A stretch of 64,000 bases of DNA. Source: Phenylobacterium sp. GTDB taxonomy: Bacteria; Pseudomonadota; Alphaproteobacteria; Caulobacterales; Caulobacteraceae. Below are positions 9,024 to 16,003 of the stretch, one piece after another. The DNA is taken from contig SSMU01000020.1 in assembly GCA_004799545.1 (NCBI GenBank), positions 62,001 through 126,000 on the forward strand. The letters run 5' to 3'. A program made the position numbers and the translations under genes. Every line of letters starts with the position of its first letter. Positions within the stretch are counted from its first letter, which is position 1. The notes below the pieces were generated by a model that saw only the letters and a program-made list of their open reading frames with translations, ran no database searches and was not told the origin of the DNA.

Positions 9024-10439
9024 TCAGGCGGCGAACAGCAGTTCGGCCACCGCGGCGGCCACCTGGGTGACGTCGTAGGGCTTGCGGATCACCGGGGCGT
9101 CGAAGCCGCCGGGCGCGCCGCCCGCCTCGCCATAGCCGGTGGCGAAGACGAAGGGCACGTGCCGGGCGGCCAGGGCTTCGGCGACCGGCATGACCGAGCG
9201 GCCATTGAGGTTGGCGTCGAGCACGGCGGCGTCGATCGGCTGGTCGAGCAGGGCCATGGCCTCCTCCAGCTCATAGGCCGGGCCGATCACCTCGGCGCCG
9301 GCGTCGGAGAGGCCGGTCTCCAGCTCCAGCGCCAGCAGCACGGCGTCCTCGACGATCAGCACGCGGGCGCCCTTCAGGCTCGACGAGCGGTCGACGGCCG
9401 GCGCGATGTCCGGCGCGCGGACGGTGGGCGCCTCGGGCAGGGTCTCCGGCCGCGGGGCGACCGCGGCGGCGCCGGCCCGCAGCGTGGCCCGCAGGCCCGA
9501 GGGCCGGTACTCGACATTGGCCTCGCCGTTCAGCTCGCGGCCGGTGACCTGGTCAAGCAGGGTGGTCCCGAAGCCGGTCCGCGACGGGGTCGCGACCCGC
9601 GGGCCGCCGCTCTCAGTCCAGACCGCCTCGAAGCCGCCGCCGGCGAGGTGCGTCCAGCGCAGATCGACCCGGCCGCTCTCCACCGACAGGGCGCCATACT
9701 TGCGGGCGTTGGCGGCGAGCTCGTGCAGGGCGAGCGCCAGGGCGTTGGCGGCGCGCGGGGTGAGGAACAGCTCCGGCCCGTCCCAGCGGGTCTGGCCGGG
9801 CGCCATGGCGCCCAGCTCGGCGGCCGCCAGGTGGTCGATGGCGGCGCCGCGCCAGCGGGCGGCGGTCAGGAGCTCGTTGGCCGAGGCCATGGCCTTCAGC
9901 CGGCCGCCGAAATTGGCCAAGAAGGCGTCGAGGGAGGTGGTCTGCTTGGCGGTCTGCAGGGCGAGCGACTGGACCGCGGCCAGGACGTTCTTCACCCGGT
10001 GATCGAGTTCGGCCATCAGCGACTGGCGGCCGTCGTCCTCGGCCCGGCGGGCCGTGACGTTCTCGACGACCCCAGTGACCGCGACCGCGCGGCCCTTGGC
10101 GTCGCGGGCCGTCACCCCCGTCATCCTCAGGCAGAGGCCGCGGCCGTCGTCGGGACGGACGTAGCGATACTCGAAGGCGAAGCTTTCGCCGCCGGCCAGC
10201 GCCTTCTCCCGCGCGGCCATGGTCTTGGCGAGATCGTCGGCGTGGACATGGAGGTCCAGCGCCTGGCCGCCGGCGGCGGGGCGTTGTCCCGCGGGAAGGC
10301 CGGTGATCGCGGCCATGCGCGGGCTCACCGTCAGCACGTCGCGGGTCAGGTCCCACTCGAACTCGCCCAGCCCGGCTGCCTGGAGCACCAGCTCCAACCG
10401 GCGGCCATCGGCGGGGCGAACCACCTCTTGGCGTGTCAT
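9024..10439 (-). CDS. PAS-HWE histidine kinase with C-terminal receiver domain
   Basis: 471-residue soluble sensor. Residues about 15-130 form a PAS domain (LVLQAAGLGEFEWDL, ITGLP), with no cysteine in the flavin-binding position to suggest a LOV photosensor. The HWE kinase core follows: phosphoacceptor His147 in ELDHRVKNVLA, HELAANARKYGAL as N-box, and WTE, the motif naming the family. Residues about 355-470 are a receiver (VLIVEDAVLL, phosphoacceptor in AAVLDANLNG, Lys in IRKPYD). There is no membrane segment. It lies directly upstream of and divergent from the EcfG-controlled DUF883 gene, so a role in the stress network is conceivable. Confidence 0.9.
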   Translation of the reverse strand: MTRQEVVRPADGRRLELVLQAAGLGEFEWDLTRDVLTVSPRMAAITGLPAGQRPAAGGQALDLHVHADDLAKTMAAREKALAGGESFAFEYRYVRPDDGRGLCLRMTGVTARDAKGRAVAVTGVVENVTARRAEDDGRQSLMAELDHRVKNVLAAVQSLALQTAKQTTSLDAFLANFGGRLKAMASANELLTAARWRGAAIDHLAAAELGAMAPGQTRWDGPELFLTPRAANALALALHELAANARKYGALSVESGRVDLRWTHLAGGGFEAVWTESGGPRVATPSRTGFGTTLLDQVTGRELNGEANVEYRPSGLRATLRAGAAAVAPRPETLPEAPTVRAPDIAPAVDRSSSLKGARVLIVEDAVLLALELETGLSDAGAEVIGPAYELEEAMALLDQPIDAAVLDANLNGRSVMPVAEALAARHVPFVFATGYGEAGGAPGGFDAPVIRKPYDVTQVAAAVAELLFAA

Positions 10440-10477
10440 GGGTCCCTACATAGGACGCGTCGCCGATAAGCGCGACA

Positions 10478-10502
10478 GGAACCCACATCGGGGACCCGCG
10501 TT
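10478..10502 (+). promoter_or_regulatory. EcfG-type promoter (distal) upstream of DUF883 gene
   Basis: Perfect GGAAC (10478-10482), 16-base spacer, CGTT (10499-10502). This is the alphaproteobacterial general-stress sigma consensus. It lies about 127 bases upstream of the DUF883 start, with a second match closer in, so it may be the distal member of a tandem pair. Confidence 0.6.
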
Positions 10503-10552
10503 TAGCCGGCGCCGGGGATGGGGCCGGTGCGGTACGCCTTTGCGGAAGGGGC

Positions 10553-10578
10553 GGAACCGGCCTAGCATGTCCGACGTT
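10553..10578 (+). promoter_or_regulatory. EcfG-type promoter (proximal) for DUF883/YqjE-like pair
   Basis: GGAAC (10553-10557), 17-base spacer, CGTT (10575-10578), about 50 bases upstream of the ATG at 10629. It fits the EcfG/sigma-T consensus carried by many genes of this window. Confidence 0.8.
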
Positions 10579-10628
10579 GAGGCTAGCGCTCCCCGCAGCC
10601 TCGCCGGGGCCTCTTTCGGAGACATGAC

Positions 10629-10934
10629 ATGCCCGCGAACGCAGCAGATATCGCCGACGACGCCAAGAACGGCATCGACACCGCGGCCCGCGTGACCGCC
10701 GAAGCGCAACGCACCTTCGCCGACGCGCGCTCGCGCATCGAGCAGGCGGTGCAGGACGGCCTGGCCCAGCTACGCGCCCAGTCGCGCGCCTATGCCGACA
10801 CCGCCGGCGAGTCCTTCGAGCAGGCCTCGGAATATGTCACCGAGCGCGTTCGGGAGCGGCCGCTGGCCGCCACCGGGGCCGCCCTCGGTGTGGGCGTGCT
10901 GATCGGCCTGCTGCTCGCGGCCGGGCGTAAGTGA
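10629..10934 (+). CDS. DUF883 (ElaB/YqjD-like) membrane-anchored stress protein
   Basis: 101-residue protein with a long amphipathic, probably coiled helix (residues about 5-75, rich in Ala, Glu, Arg and Gln). The single C-terminal membrane anchor, about residues 80-98, is preceded by VRERPLAATGAALGVG, a motif typical of ElaB/YqjD-like proteins. In enterobacteria the relatives are tail-anchored, stress-induced and bind ribosomes; that role is not shown here. Two EcfG promoters precede it. Its stop overlaps the GTG start of the next gene (GTGA), indicating coupling. Confidence 0.8.
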   Translation: MPANAADIADDAKNGIDTAARVTAEAQRTFADARSRIEQAVQDGLAQLRAQSRAYADTAGESFEQASEYVTERVRERPLAATGAALGVGVLIGLLLAAGRK

Positions 10935-11323
10935 TCTTCAGACGACTGCTTTCCATGATGGCCGCCGTCGCCGCCCTTGCGGCGGCGGCTGTCGTTTGCG
11001 TCATCGCCCTGGCCTTTGCGCTCTACGCAGGCCTGCGCGACCTGATCGGCCCGGCGTGGTCGGCCGCCGCCGTGGCCGGCGCCGCGGCCTTCGTCGCCCT
11101 GATCCTGGCCTTCGTGCTGACCCGCAAGGCCAAGCCCAAGCCGGTGCGCGGCGACGGCAAGAACCTGAGCGCCCAACTGGTCGAACTGGCCCGTGAACGG
11201 CCGCTGGTAGCCGCCGGCGCCGTGGCCGCCGCTCTCGCCGTGGTGGTGCGCAATCCGCGCATCCTGACCGCCGTGGTCGGCGCCGCCTTCGCCAGCCGCC
11301 CGCGCACGCCGCCCAAGCGCTAG
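10931..11323 (+). CDS. YqjE-like / phage-holin-family small membrane protein
   Basis: 130-residue protein with two membrane helices (about residues 8-32 and 42-63) and a third hydrophobic segment after VELARERPLVAAGAVAAALAV near residues 93-115. It resembles the YqjE/DUF1469-type proteins that accompany DUF883 proteins. The GTG start overlaps the stop of the DUF883 gene, so both would be induced from the same EcfG promoters. Function unknown; probably an inner-membrane stress protein. Confidence 0.7.
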   Translation: MIFRRLLSMMAAVAALAAAAVVCVIALAFALYAGLRDLIGPAWSAAAVAGAAAFVALILAFVLTRKAKPKPVRGDGKNLSAQLVELARERPLVAAGAVAAALAVVVRNPRILTAVVGAAFASRPRTPPKR

Positions 11324-11348
11324 GCGCAACCATCTGATTTCATGTGTT

Positions 11349-11373
11349 GGAACAGCCCCGGCAAGCCGGCGTT
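11349..11373 (+). promoter_or_regulatory. EcfG-type promoter for DUF1328 gene
   Basis: GGAAC (11349-11353), 16-base spacer, CGTT (11370-11373), 65 bases before the ATG at 11439. Perfect consensus. Confidence 0.85.
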
Positions 11374-11438
11374 GAGCTGTTGTGGGCGCCTGGGCGCCCG
11401 CACGTCAGCGCCCCCCGGGCGCGCATGGAGAAACGCCA

Positions 11439-11615
11439 ATGCTAGGCTGGGCCCTGACTTTCCTGGTGGTCGCGCTGATCGCGGCCGTGCTCGGCTTCAC
11501 CACGATCGCCGGTGCGGCGATGGGTGTGGCCAAGATCCTGTTCGTCGTCTTCCTCGTGCTGTTCCTCGTCTCGATCGTCATGCACTTCGTGCGAGGGCGC
11601 GGCACAACGCTTTAA
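11439..11615 (+). CDS. DUF1328 small membrane protein
   Basis: 58-residue protein with two hydrophobic helices separated by a short Gly/Ala turn ([20 protein letters not shown], then [15 protein letters not shown]), ending in a basic tail. This is the DUF1328/YtjA pattern. A second copy lies at 15731-15904. An AGGAGA-like Shine-Dalgarno precedes the ATG; upstream in-frame codons belong to the leader. The EcfG promoter at 11349 makes it a general-stress gene; its molecular role is unknown. Confidence 0.85.
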   Translation: MLGWALTFLVVALIAAVLGFTTIAGAAMGVAKILFVVFLVLFLVSIVMHFVRGRGTTL

Positions 11616-11627
11616 GGATTTCTCTAC

Positions 11628-11674
11628 GCGCAGCCGGACGCAAAAGCGGCTTCCACTTTTGCTGGCTGTCGCTC
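11628..11674. repeat. 47-bp dispersed repeat with internal hairpin, copy 1
   Basis: Nearly identical to 44485-44531. The core is an inverted repeat of GCAAAAG and CTTTTGC around a short loop (10-bp arms with one mismatch). It lies between the 3' ends of the DUF1328 gene and the convergent phosphoesterase, so it could act as a bidirectional terminator. Confidence 0.75.
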
Positions 11675-11676
11675 GG

Positions 11677-12462
11677 TCAGGTCCGTCGATCGACGGACCA
11701 GGTGCGATACGGCTCGAAGTGGGAGCCGGTCCATCCCAGGGCGGCGATGCGAATCGCCGCCCCTTCTATTTCCACAACATTGAAGCTGGCCGGCACGCCG
11801 CGCTCGCGCACCGACAGGGTGCCGGCGCCCGCTGCATAGGTGCGGCCGTCGCCGAACGGATAGGCCCAGGCGAAGGGGGCGTGGATGTGCCCCGACAGCA
11901 CCAGGTCCACCTTGGCCTCGGCGAAGGCGCGGGCGGCGGCCTGGCCGTTCCAGACCCGGGCGGTCATCGGCCCGCCGATCATCTCCACCAGCGGATGGTG
12001 GCAGACCACCACGCGGACGCACGCGGCGGGGACGGTCTCGAACCAGTCGGCGGCGACCCGCGTCTGGGTGGGCGAGATCTGGCCCTTCGACCAGTTGAGT
12101 CTAGGTTGGGGACCGCGGGCGGTGTTGACGCCGCGCACCGCGAATCCGTGGCCGAGATAGGTTTGGGTGGGGGCCGGGCCGATGGCGGCCTCGAAGCGGC
12201 GGAAGGGGGTGAAGATCCGCTCCGCCCAGGCGAGGTAGGGGGCGTCGTGATTGCCGGGCGTCACTAGCTGCGGGCCCTTGAGGCTCGCGAGCCAGGCCGC
12301 GGCGGAGGCGAACTCCTTGCGCTCGCCGTAGCGGGTGAGGTCGCCGGAGACGATCACCAGGTCGAAGCCGCCGGCGTTCACATGCTCGGCGGCGGCGGCC
12401 ACGGCAGCGGCGTTCTCGCCGCCGAAGTGGATGTCCGACAGATGGGCGAGCCGGATGGTCAC
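11677..12462 (-). CDS. Calcineurin-like metallophosphoesterase
   Basis: 261-residue cytosolic phosphoesterase. The binuclear metal site is readable: HLSDIHFGG (Asp10, His12), VIVSGDLTRYG, TPGNHDAPY, VCHHPLVE and SGHIHAPF. Such proteins hydrolyse phosphomono- or diesters; the cAMP phosphodiesterase-like (CpdA) group has a similar layout, but the substrate cannot be assigned. It starts with GTG three bases after the stop of the lipid-kinase-like gene, forming an operon with it. Confidence 0.88.
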   Translation of the reverse strand: MTIRLAHLSDIHFGGENAAAVAAAAEHVNAGGFDLVIVSGDLTRYGERKEFASAAAWLASLKGPQLVTPGNHDAPYLAWAERIFTPFRRFEAAIGPAPTQTYLGHGFAVRGVNTARGPQPRLNWSKGQISPTQTRVAADWFETVPAACVRVVVCHHPLVEMIGGPMTARVWNGQAAARAFAEAKVDLVLSGHIHAPFAWAYPFGDGRTYAAGAGTLSVRERGVPASFNVVEIEGAAIRIAALGWTGSHFEPYRTWSVDRRT

Positions 12463-12465
12463 AGA

Positions 12466-13332
12466 TCAAGCCGCCTTGGGGATCGCCAGCATCCGGGCCA
12501 CGGTCGGCCGGTAGACGATCTCCGCGGTCGTATGCAGCCGGATGAGCTCGCCGTCGAGCAGGGCGGGGATGCCGCCGGCCGCCCACACCCGGGCGCTGCG
12601 GCAGCGGTGGACCTGGACCGACGGGTCGTTCCGCCAGTCGCCCACCAGGGCGTTGAAGCCCAGCCGGAAGGCGTCGACCGCGCTGCGCACGTCGAGGGCG
12701 GCGGCCTCGAGGGCCGGCTCCTCGTCGTGCAGGGCGCGCGAGACCAGCGGGCACATGAACAACAGGGCCTCCGCCTTGCCGCGCTCGCCGGTCTCCCAGG
12801 CGTAGCGCAGCCGGCCGGTGAAGGCGCGACGGAAGGCGCGGCGGGCGCGGTCGAAGGCGAGCCGCGTCTGGCCATAGCGGGCGGCCTCGCGGGCCGGCGC
12901 CCAGAGGGCCGGCGTGCCGACCACGGCGGCGACCAGGAAGGGCTGGCCCTCGACCGCGCCGCCGCCGACGTTGCGCTCCTCGCCCTCGGTGAGGGCGACG
13001 CTCAGCGCGTCCTGCCACGAGCGGACGCCGTAAAGGGCGTGCGGGAGCATGTTCATGGTGCCCCCCGGCAGGGCCGCCAGCAGCGGACCGTCCGGGCCGC
13101 AAAGCTCCGCCGCCAGCCGGGCTGTGCCGTCGCCGGCCAGGGTGACAAGCAGATCCGGCGCGGCGTCGACGGCGGCGCGCAGGCTGTTGGTCAGGTCACG
13201 GGCTTCCGGCGCGCTGATATGGGCGCTGAGCCCGTGATCGGCGAACACCTTGCGGAGCTGGTCGGGCGCATCGCGGCCGACGCCGCCCGAGGCCAGGTTG
13301 GCGACCACCTCGACGCGGCCTATGCGCCTCAC
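12466..13332 (-). CDS. Diacylglycerol/sphingosine kinase-like lipid kinase
   Basis: 288-residue protein of the DAGK catalytic domain family. The nucleotide-binding signature is present as TLAGDGTARLAAEL (about residues 63-76) and LPGGTMNMLP (about 88-97). The start is GTG. Coupled to the metallophosphoesterase downstream, so the pair may act in lipid or lipid-head-group turnover; the real substrate (diacylglycerol, ceramide or another lipid) is not evident. Confidence 0.82.
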   Translation of the reverse strand: MRRIGRVEVVANLASGGVGRDAPDQLRKVFADHGLSAHISAPEARDLTNSLRAAVDAAPDLLVTLAGDGTARLAAELCGPDGPLLAALPGGTMNMLPHALYGVRSWQDALSVALTEGEERNVGGGAVEGQPFLVAAVVGTPALWAPAREAARYGQTRLAFDRARRAFRRAFTGRLRYAWETGERGKAEALLFMCPLVSRALHDEEPALEAAALDVRSAVDAFRLGFNALVGDWRNDPSVQVHRCRSARVWAAGGIPALLDGELIRLHTTAEIVYRPTVARMLAIPKAA

Positions 13333-13362
13333 GTTTCCCCCTTTGGTCCGCAGCTTGGCGGA

Positions 13363-13713
13363 CTAGCCCGCGACGTTGGAAGCCTTGGTTTTCGCCGAAT
13401 CCGCGGCGTCCTTCAGCGACTGCCCGGCGCTGGCGGCGGCCTGGCTGGCGACCGGCGCGGCCTGTTCCTTGGCGATCAGCAGGCTGTTGTCGACCACCTG
13501 GCCGCCCGCCCCGAAGGAGCCGTTGACCAGGGCCAGGACCACGATGACGGCGCCGAAGATCGCCGCCGCGAAGGTGATGGTCATGCCGATGGGATGGCGC
13601 TTGCGCCGCGCACGCTCGTCGCGCTGGCCGTGCTCGTAGGCTTCCCGCAGGTCAGCCTTGTCCAGCGTCTCGGGGGCCTTCGTCGGCGTCTCGTCGGGTC
13701 GTCCGCTGATCAT
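13363..13713 (-). CDS. Small single-pass membrane protein, EcfG-controlled
   Basis: 116-residue protein of unknown function. The first 45 residues are charged and hydrophilic, then one membrane helix (about 45-65, MTITFAAAIFGAVIVVLALV), then an Ala/Ser/Lys-rich tail resembling an extracytoplasmic helical region. The ATG at 13713 has a GGAG seven bases upstream and is preferred to the GTG at 13725. A perfect EcfG promoter at 13759-13783 on the same strand drives it, divergent from the promoter of the glycine-zipper lipoprotein. Confidence 0.75.
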   Translation of the reverse strand: MISGRPDETPTKAPETLDKADLREAYEHGQRDERARRKRHPIGMTITFAAAIFGAVIVVLALVNGSFGAGGQVVDNSLLIAKEQAAPVASQAAASAGQSLKDAADSAKTKASNVAG

Positions 13714-13758
13714 GGACCGCTCCACTCAAGTTTGTTTGCGCATCTGTCGCGCAAACCC

Positions 13759-13783
13759 AACGATCCTCGAAGAGCGCGGTTCC
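13759..13783 (-). promoter_or_regulatory. EcfG-type promoter (minus) for 13363-13713
   Basis: On the minus strand: GGAAC (13783-13779), 16-base spacer, CGTT (13762-13759). It lies back to back with the plus-strand site at 13797-13821. Confidence 0.85.
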
Positions 13784-13796
13784 GTGAAAGCCTTGG

Positions 13797-13821
13797 GGAA
13801 CTGCGGCGCAGCCCCGGCGTT
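13797..13821 (+). promoter_or_regulatory. EcfG-type promoter for glycine-zipper lipoprotein
   Basis: GGAAC (13797-13801), 16-base spacer, CGTT (13818-13821), 32 bases before the ATG at 13854. Confidence 0.85.
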
Positions 13822-13853
13822 TTTTTCGGCAGGGACACACATGGAGACCTTGA

Positions 13854-14201
13854 ATGCTCAAGGCATTGATCGGCCTCGCGGGGGCCAGCGCGCTGCTCGC
13901 GGCTTGCGCTGACGACCCGCACACCACCAACACGACGCTCGGCGGCGCCGCGATCGGCGCCGTCGCCGGCGCGGTGATCGGCAACAACCTCGCCCACGGC
14001 AGCACGCTCGGCGGCGCCGCCATCGGCGCAGCGATCGGCGGCGCGGCCGGTGCGGTCAAGGGCTGCCACGACGAAGGCGGCTGCGGCGCGCAAGCCGCGC
14101 CGAACCGTCGCCAGTACTACGATGAGCGTGCGGGCCGGTATTACTACTATGACTCTGGGACCGGCCGGTACTTCTGGGAAGACGGCTCGCCCCGCTACTA
14201 G
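13854..14201 (+). CDS. Glycine-zipper lipoprotein (SlyB/Rick-17kDa-like)
   Basis: 115-residue exported lipoprotein. The lipobox is at LLAAC (Cys18). A glycine-zipper region follows (two repeats of LGGAAIGA at about residues 29-65), as in outer-membrane 17-kDa antigen-like proteins. The C-terminus is Tyr/Arg/Gly-rich with repeated RYYYYDSGTGRYFW-like units. EcfG promoter immediately upstream. Probably embedded in or lining the outer membrane to stabilise the envelope under stress; exact role unknown. Confidence 0.85.
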   Translation: MLKALIGLAGASALLAACADDPHTTNTTLGGAAIGAVAGAVIGNNLAHGSTLGGAAIGAAIGGAAGAVKGCHDEGGCGAQAAPNRRQYYDERAGRYYYYDSGTGRYFWEDGSPRY

Positions 14202-14227
14202 GTCGACCGCGCTTCCGACTTCGCTTC

Positions 14228-14257
14228 AGGGGCGGCTGGATGTTCCGGCCGCCCCTT
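14228..14257 (+). terminator. Hairpin after glycine-zipper lipoprotein gene
   Basis: Arms GGGGCGGC (14229-14236) and GCCGCCCC (14248-14255) with an 11-base loop, then TTGTC. It overlaps the upstream region of the OmpA-like gene, so it could attenuate read-through. Confidence 0.55.
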
Positions 14258-14291
14258 GTCGCGTCCGCCCGTGGGCGGGAAGGGTTCAGAC

Positions 14292-14732
14292 ATGAAGACC
14301 ATGACCGGCTTGGCCGCAGCGCTGCTCCTGGTGGGCGGCTGTGCGAGCGTTCAGAACGCGCGGGCGCATCTGGTGAAGTCGCCGCCGCGCTGCGTCGACC
14401 AGACGGTGCAGATCTACTTCGAGCCGGATTCGGCCGAGGTGACCCGCGAAGGCCGGATGGTGATCAACCAAGCGGCCTCGAACGCCGCCGGCTGCCGGGT
14501 GACGGCTGTGGACGTGATCGGCCTGTCCGACGCCGCCGGCGGCGCGGACGCCAACCTGCAGCTCTCCAAGCGCCGCGCCGACGCCGTGGCCGCGGCCCTG
14601 ACCGCCAACGGCCTGCCGAACGCTGAGTTCAAGACGGCGATGGGCCAGGCCGGGGCGGTGACCGCCAGCGGCCAAGCGCAGCCGCTGCGCCGGCGCGCCG
14701 ATGTCACCCTGCACCTGGCCCCGCGCAGCTAA
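14292..14732 (+). CDS. OmpA-like peptidoglycan-binding lipoprotein
   Basis: 146-residue lipoprotein. Lipobox LLVGGC (Cys17). The remainder is an OmpA C-terminal domain: QIYFEPDSAEVTREG, the VIGLSDAAGG segment in place of the usual GHTD region, and LQLSKRRADAVAAAL. The Asp of NxxLSxxRA-type domains that binds diaminopimelate is not obvious, so binding strength is uncertain. I chose the ATG at 14292; the upstream in-frame start lies in the hairpin. It may be co-expressed by read-through from the EcfG-driven lipoprotein gene. Confidence 0.8.
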   Translation: MKTMTGLAAALLLVGGCASVQNARAHLVKSPPRCVDQTVQIYFEPDSAEVTREGRMVINQAASNAAGCRVTAVDVIGLSDAAGGADANLQLSKRRADAVAAALTANGLPNAEFKTAMGQAGAVTASGQAQPLRRRADVTLHLAPRS

Positions 14733-14771
14733 CTTCCCGCGGGGCGGGCGGCGCGGCGGCCATAAGAAAAG

Positions 14772-14791
14772 GGCGGGCCCGGGGGCCCGCC
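14772..14791 (+). terminator. GC-rich hairpin downstream of OmpA-like gene
   Basis: Perfect 9-base arms (14772-14780 and 14783-14791) with a very short loop, 40 bases after the stop codon. No U tract follows, so termination efficiency is uncertain. Confidence 0.5.
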
Positions 14792-15074
14792 ACAAAGTGT
14801 GCATCATCGAGAAAAAGGGGTGCGGAGACGGCAGACTGGCATGCTCGCCAGTCTCAAGTCGGGGGGGGCGTCGCCGCCTCCGCATCGATTAAACACCCAC
14901 TCTCCAAGAGTGTTCCGCCCGATGTGCTTTTTTTTCGAAATAATTCACAAGCCAGGCGCCGCGCGCGTCGAGCTTACCGCCCGGCGCCCCCGGCGCCCTG
15001 CCGTCGTGTTTCTATGCCATTGAAAAACAAGGATTTCATCGGATCATAGCGTTTGCGGCCCGCCCGGCCCACAC

Positions 15075-15100
15075 GGAACGTCCGGCGCCAGCCGTGCGTT
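15075..15100 (+). promoter_or_regulatory. EcfG-type promoter for small membrane gene pair
   Basis: GGAAC (15075-15079), 17-base spacer, CGTT (15097-15100), 44 bases before the ATG at 15144. Confidence 0.82.
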
Positions 15101-15143
15101 ACGACCTCGGTGGGCGAGACCTGCCGGCGCAAGGAGGCTTGCC

Positions 15144-15353
15144 ATGCGCTCGAGCTTCACGTCCCGCAACGGCTTCGCCCTGATGAAGACGCCGAACTAT
15201 CGGCGCCTGGCGGCCCGGCGGCGGTGGATGGTGGTTGGCGCGGTGTTGGGCCTGGCGCTGGCCAGCGGCCTGATCGGCTCGCTGACCGCGTCCAAGGGCG
15301 ACCTCCTCGCCCGGCCCACCACGGGTCCGTTCAGCTATTTCCCGCACAGCTAA
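15144..15353 (+). CDS. Small membrane protein, EcfG-controlled
   Basis: 69-residue protein, not recognised. A basic N-terminus (RRLAARRRW) precedes one hydrophobic helix (about residues 29-47, MVVGAVLGLALASGLIGSL), with a short C-terminal tail outside. AAGGAGG seven bases before the ATG is a near-perfect ribosome-binding site. It is followed 13 bases later by another single-pass protein gene; both are expected under the EcfG promoter at 15075. Confidence 0.75.
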   Translation: MRSSFTSRNGFALMKTPNYRRLAARRRWMVVGAVLGLALASGLIGSLTASKGDLLARPTTGPFSYFPHS

Positions 15354-15366
15354 GGAGTCTGGCCCC

Positions 15367-15657
15367 ATGGCCTATTCGCAAGACCGACCCGCTATCGACG
15401 CCGCCCGCGCCCGCCAAGGTGGCCGGGGCCGTAGCGTCTTCTGGGTGCTGGTGTTCGGCATCGCGTTGACGGTGCTGGGCTTCGCCGCCACCTGGGCCTG
15501 GAAGGCCGGCGACTTCGCCGGGGCCAGCAACAGCGCCGAGCGCGCCTCGCCGGCCGCCGCCGCGACCTACAACGCGCCGCGCCCCGACGCGGCCAGCCGC
15601 CAGAACTACGACAAGGGCGGCCCAGTGGCCCCGCAGAACGGCGGCAACCCCTCCTAA
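15367..15657 (+). CDS. Small single-pass membrane protein
   Basis: 96-residue protein, not recognised. Cytoplasmic basic N-terminus, one helix at about residues 24-46 (SVFWVLVFGIALTVLGFAAT), then a periplasmic low-complexity tail rich in Ala, Pro, Asn and Gly. It is the second gene of the EcfG-driven pair and is followed by a strong hairpin terminator at 15677-15700. Confidence 0.72.
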   Translation: MAYSQDRPAIDAARARQGGRGRSVFWVLVFGIALTVLGFAATWAWKAGDFAGASNSAERASPAAAATYNAPRPDAASRQNYDKGGPVAPQNGGNPS

Positions 15658-15676
15658 GCAGCTGCACAAACGAAGA

Positions 15677-15710
15677 CGGCCGCCCCTCGCGGGGCGGCCG
15701 TTCGCGTTTC
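15677..15710 (+). terminator. Strong hairpin terminator
   Basis: Arms of 10 bases (15677-15686 and 15691-15700) closing a TCGC tetraloop, followed by TTCGCGTTTC. It ends the 15144-15657 unit and also lies beyond the convergent DUF1328 gene. Confidence 0.8.
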
Positions 15711-15730
15711 AAGTGTTTGTGGGCGGCGGC

Positions 15731-15904
15731 CTAGAGGACCGACTGGCCGCGGAACGCGCGGATCACGAAGTTCACCACCAGCAGCACCAGGAAGACCACG
15801 AACAGGATCTTGGCGATCGAGGCCGCGAGGCCGGCGAGGCCGAAGAAGCCCAACATGCCGGCGACCACGGCGAGGATCGCGAAGATCAAAGTCCAACCGA
15901 GCAT
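15731..15904 (-). CDS. Second DUF1328 small membrane protein
   Basis: 57-residue protein translated directly from the minus strand: it opens [18 protein letters not shown] and ends in a basic tail RAFRGQSVL. Two hydrophobic helices flank a Gly/Ala turn, as in the copy at 11439. GGAGAGCAAGG precedes the ATG at 15904. A perfect EcfG promoter lies at 15970-15994, with a stable hairpin in the predicted leader. Too short for most gene callers, but the match to the other copy makes it convincing. Confidence 0.85.
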   Translation of the reverse strand: MLGWTLIFAILAVVAGMLGFFGLAGLAASIAKILFVVFLVLLVVNFVIRAFRGQSVL

Positions 15905-15933
15905 CCTTGCTCTCCATCAGGGTCAGAAACAGA

Positions 15934-15959
15934 AAGGGCGTCGCGGGTGCGACGCCCTT
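15934..15959 (-). terminator. Hairpin between phyR and DUF1328 gene
   Basis: Perfect 11-base arms (15934-15944 and 15949-15959) around a 4-base loop. On the minus strand the 3' arm is followed by TTTCTGTTTC, so it can terminate phyR transcripts. The predicted start of the DUF1328 transcript (about 15963) places it at the extreme 5' end of that mRNA. Confidence 0.75.
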
Positions 15960-15969
15960 GCCGATCTAC

Positions 15970-15994
15970 AACGTAAGCGGAGCTTGACCGTTCC
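15970..15994 (-). promoter_or_regulatory. EcfG-type promoter (minus) for second DUF1328 gene
   Basis: GGAAC (15994-15990), 16-base spacer, CGTT (15973-15970) on the minus strand, in the gap just after the phyR stop at 16004. Confidence 0.85.
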
Positions 15995-16003
15995 GCAGGC
16001 GGG

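Larger units (their letters stand above)
14733..15143. other. Gene-free stretch with three hairpins and one EcfG promoter
   Basis: No convincing gene. It holds the GC hairpin 14772-14791, an 8-bp perfect hairpin (AGACTGGC at 14833-14840 with GCCAGTCT at 14847-14854), a 6-bp hairpin at 14898-14912, an eight-T run near 14925-14933, and the EcfG promoter 15075-15100. A small RNA ending at the T run is possible but unproven. Confidence 0.5.

Noticed and set aside
14894..14918. GGAAC-N16-TGTT on the minus strand (EcfG-like)
   Set aside because: The -10 has TGTT, not CGTT, the spacer is a hairpin, and no minus-strand gene follows.
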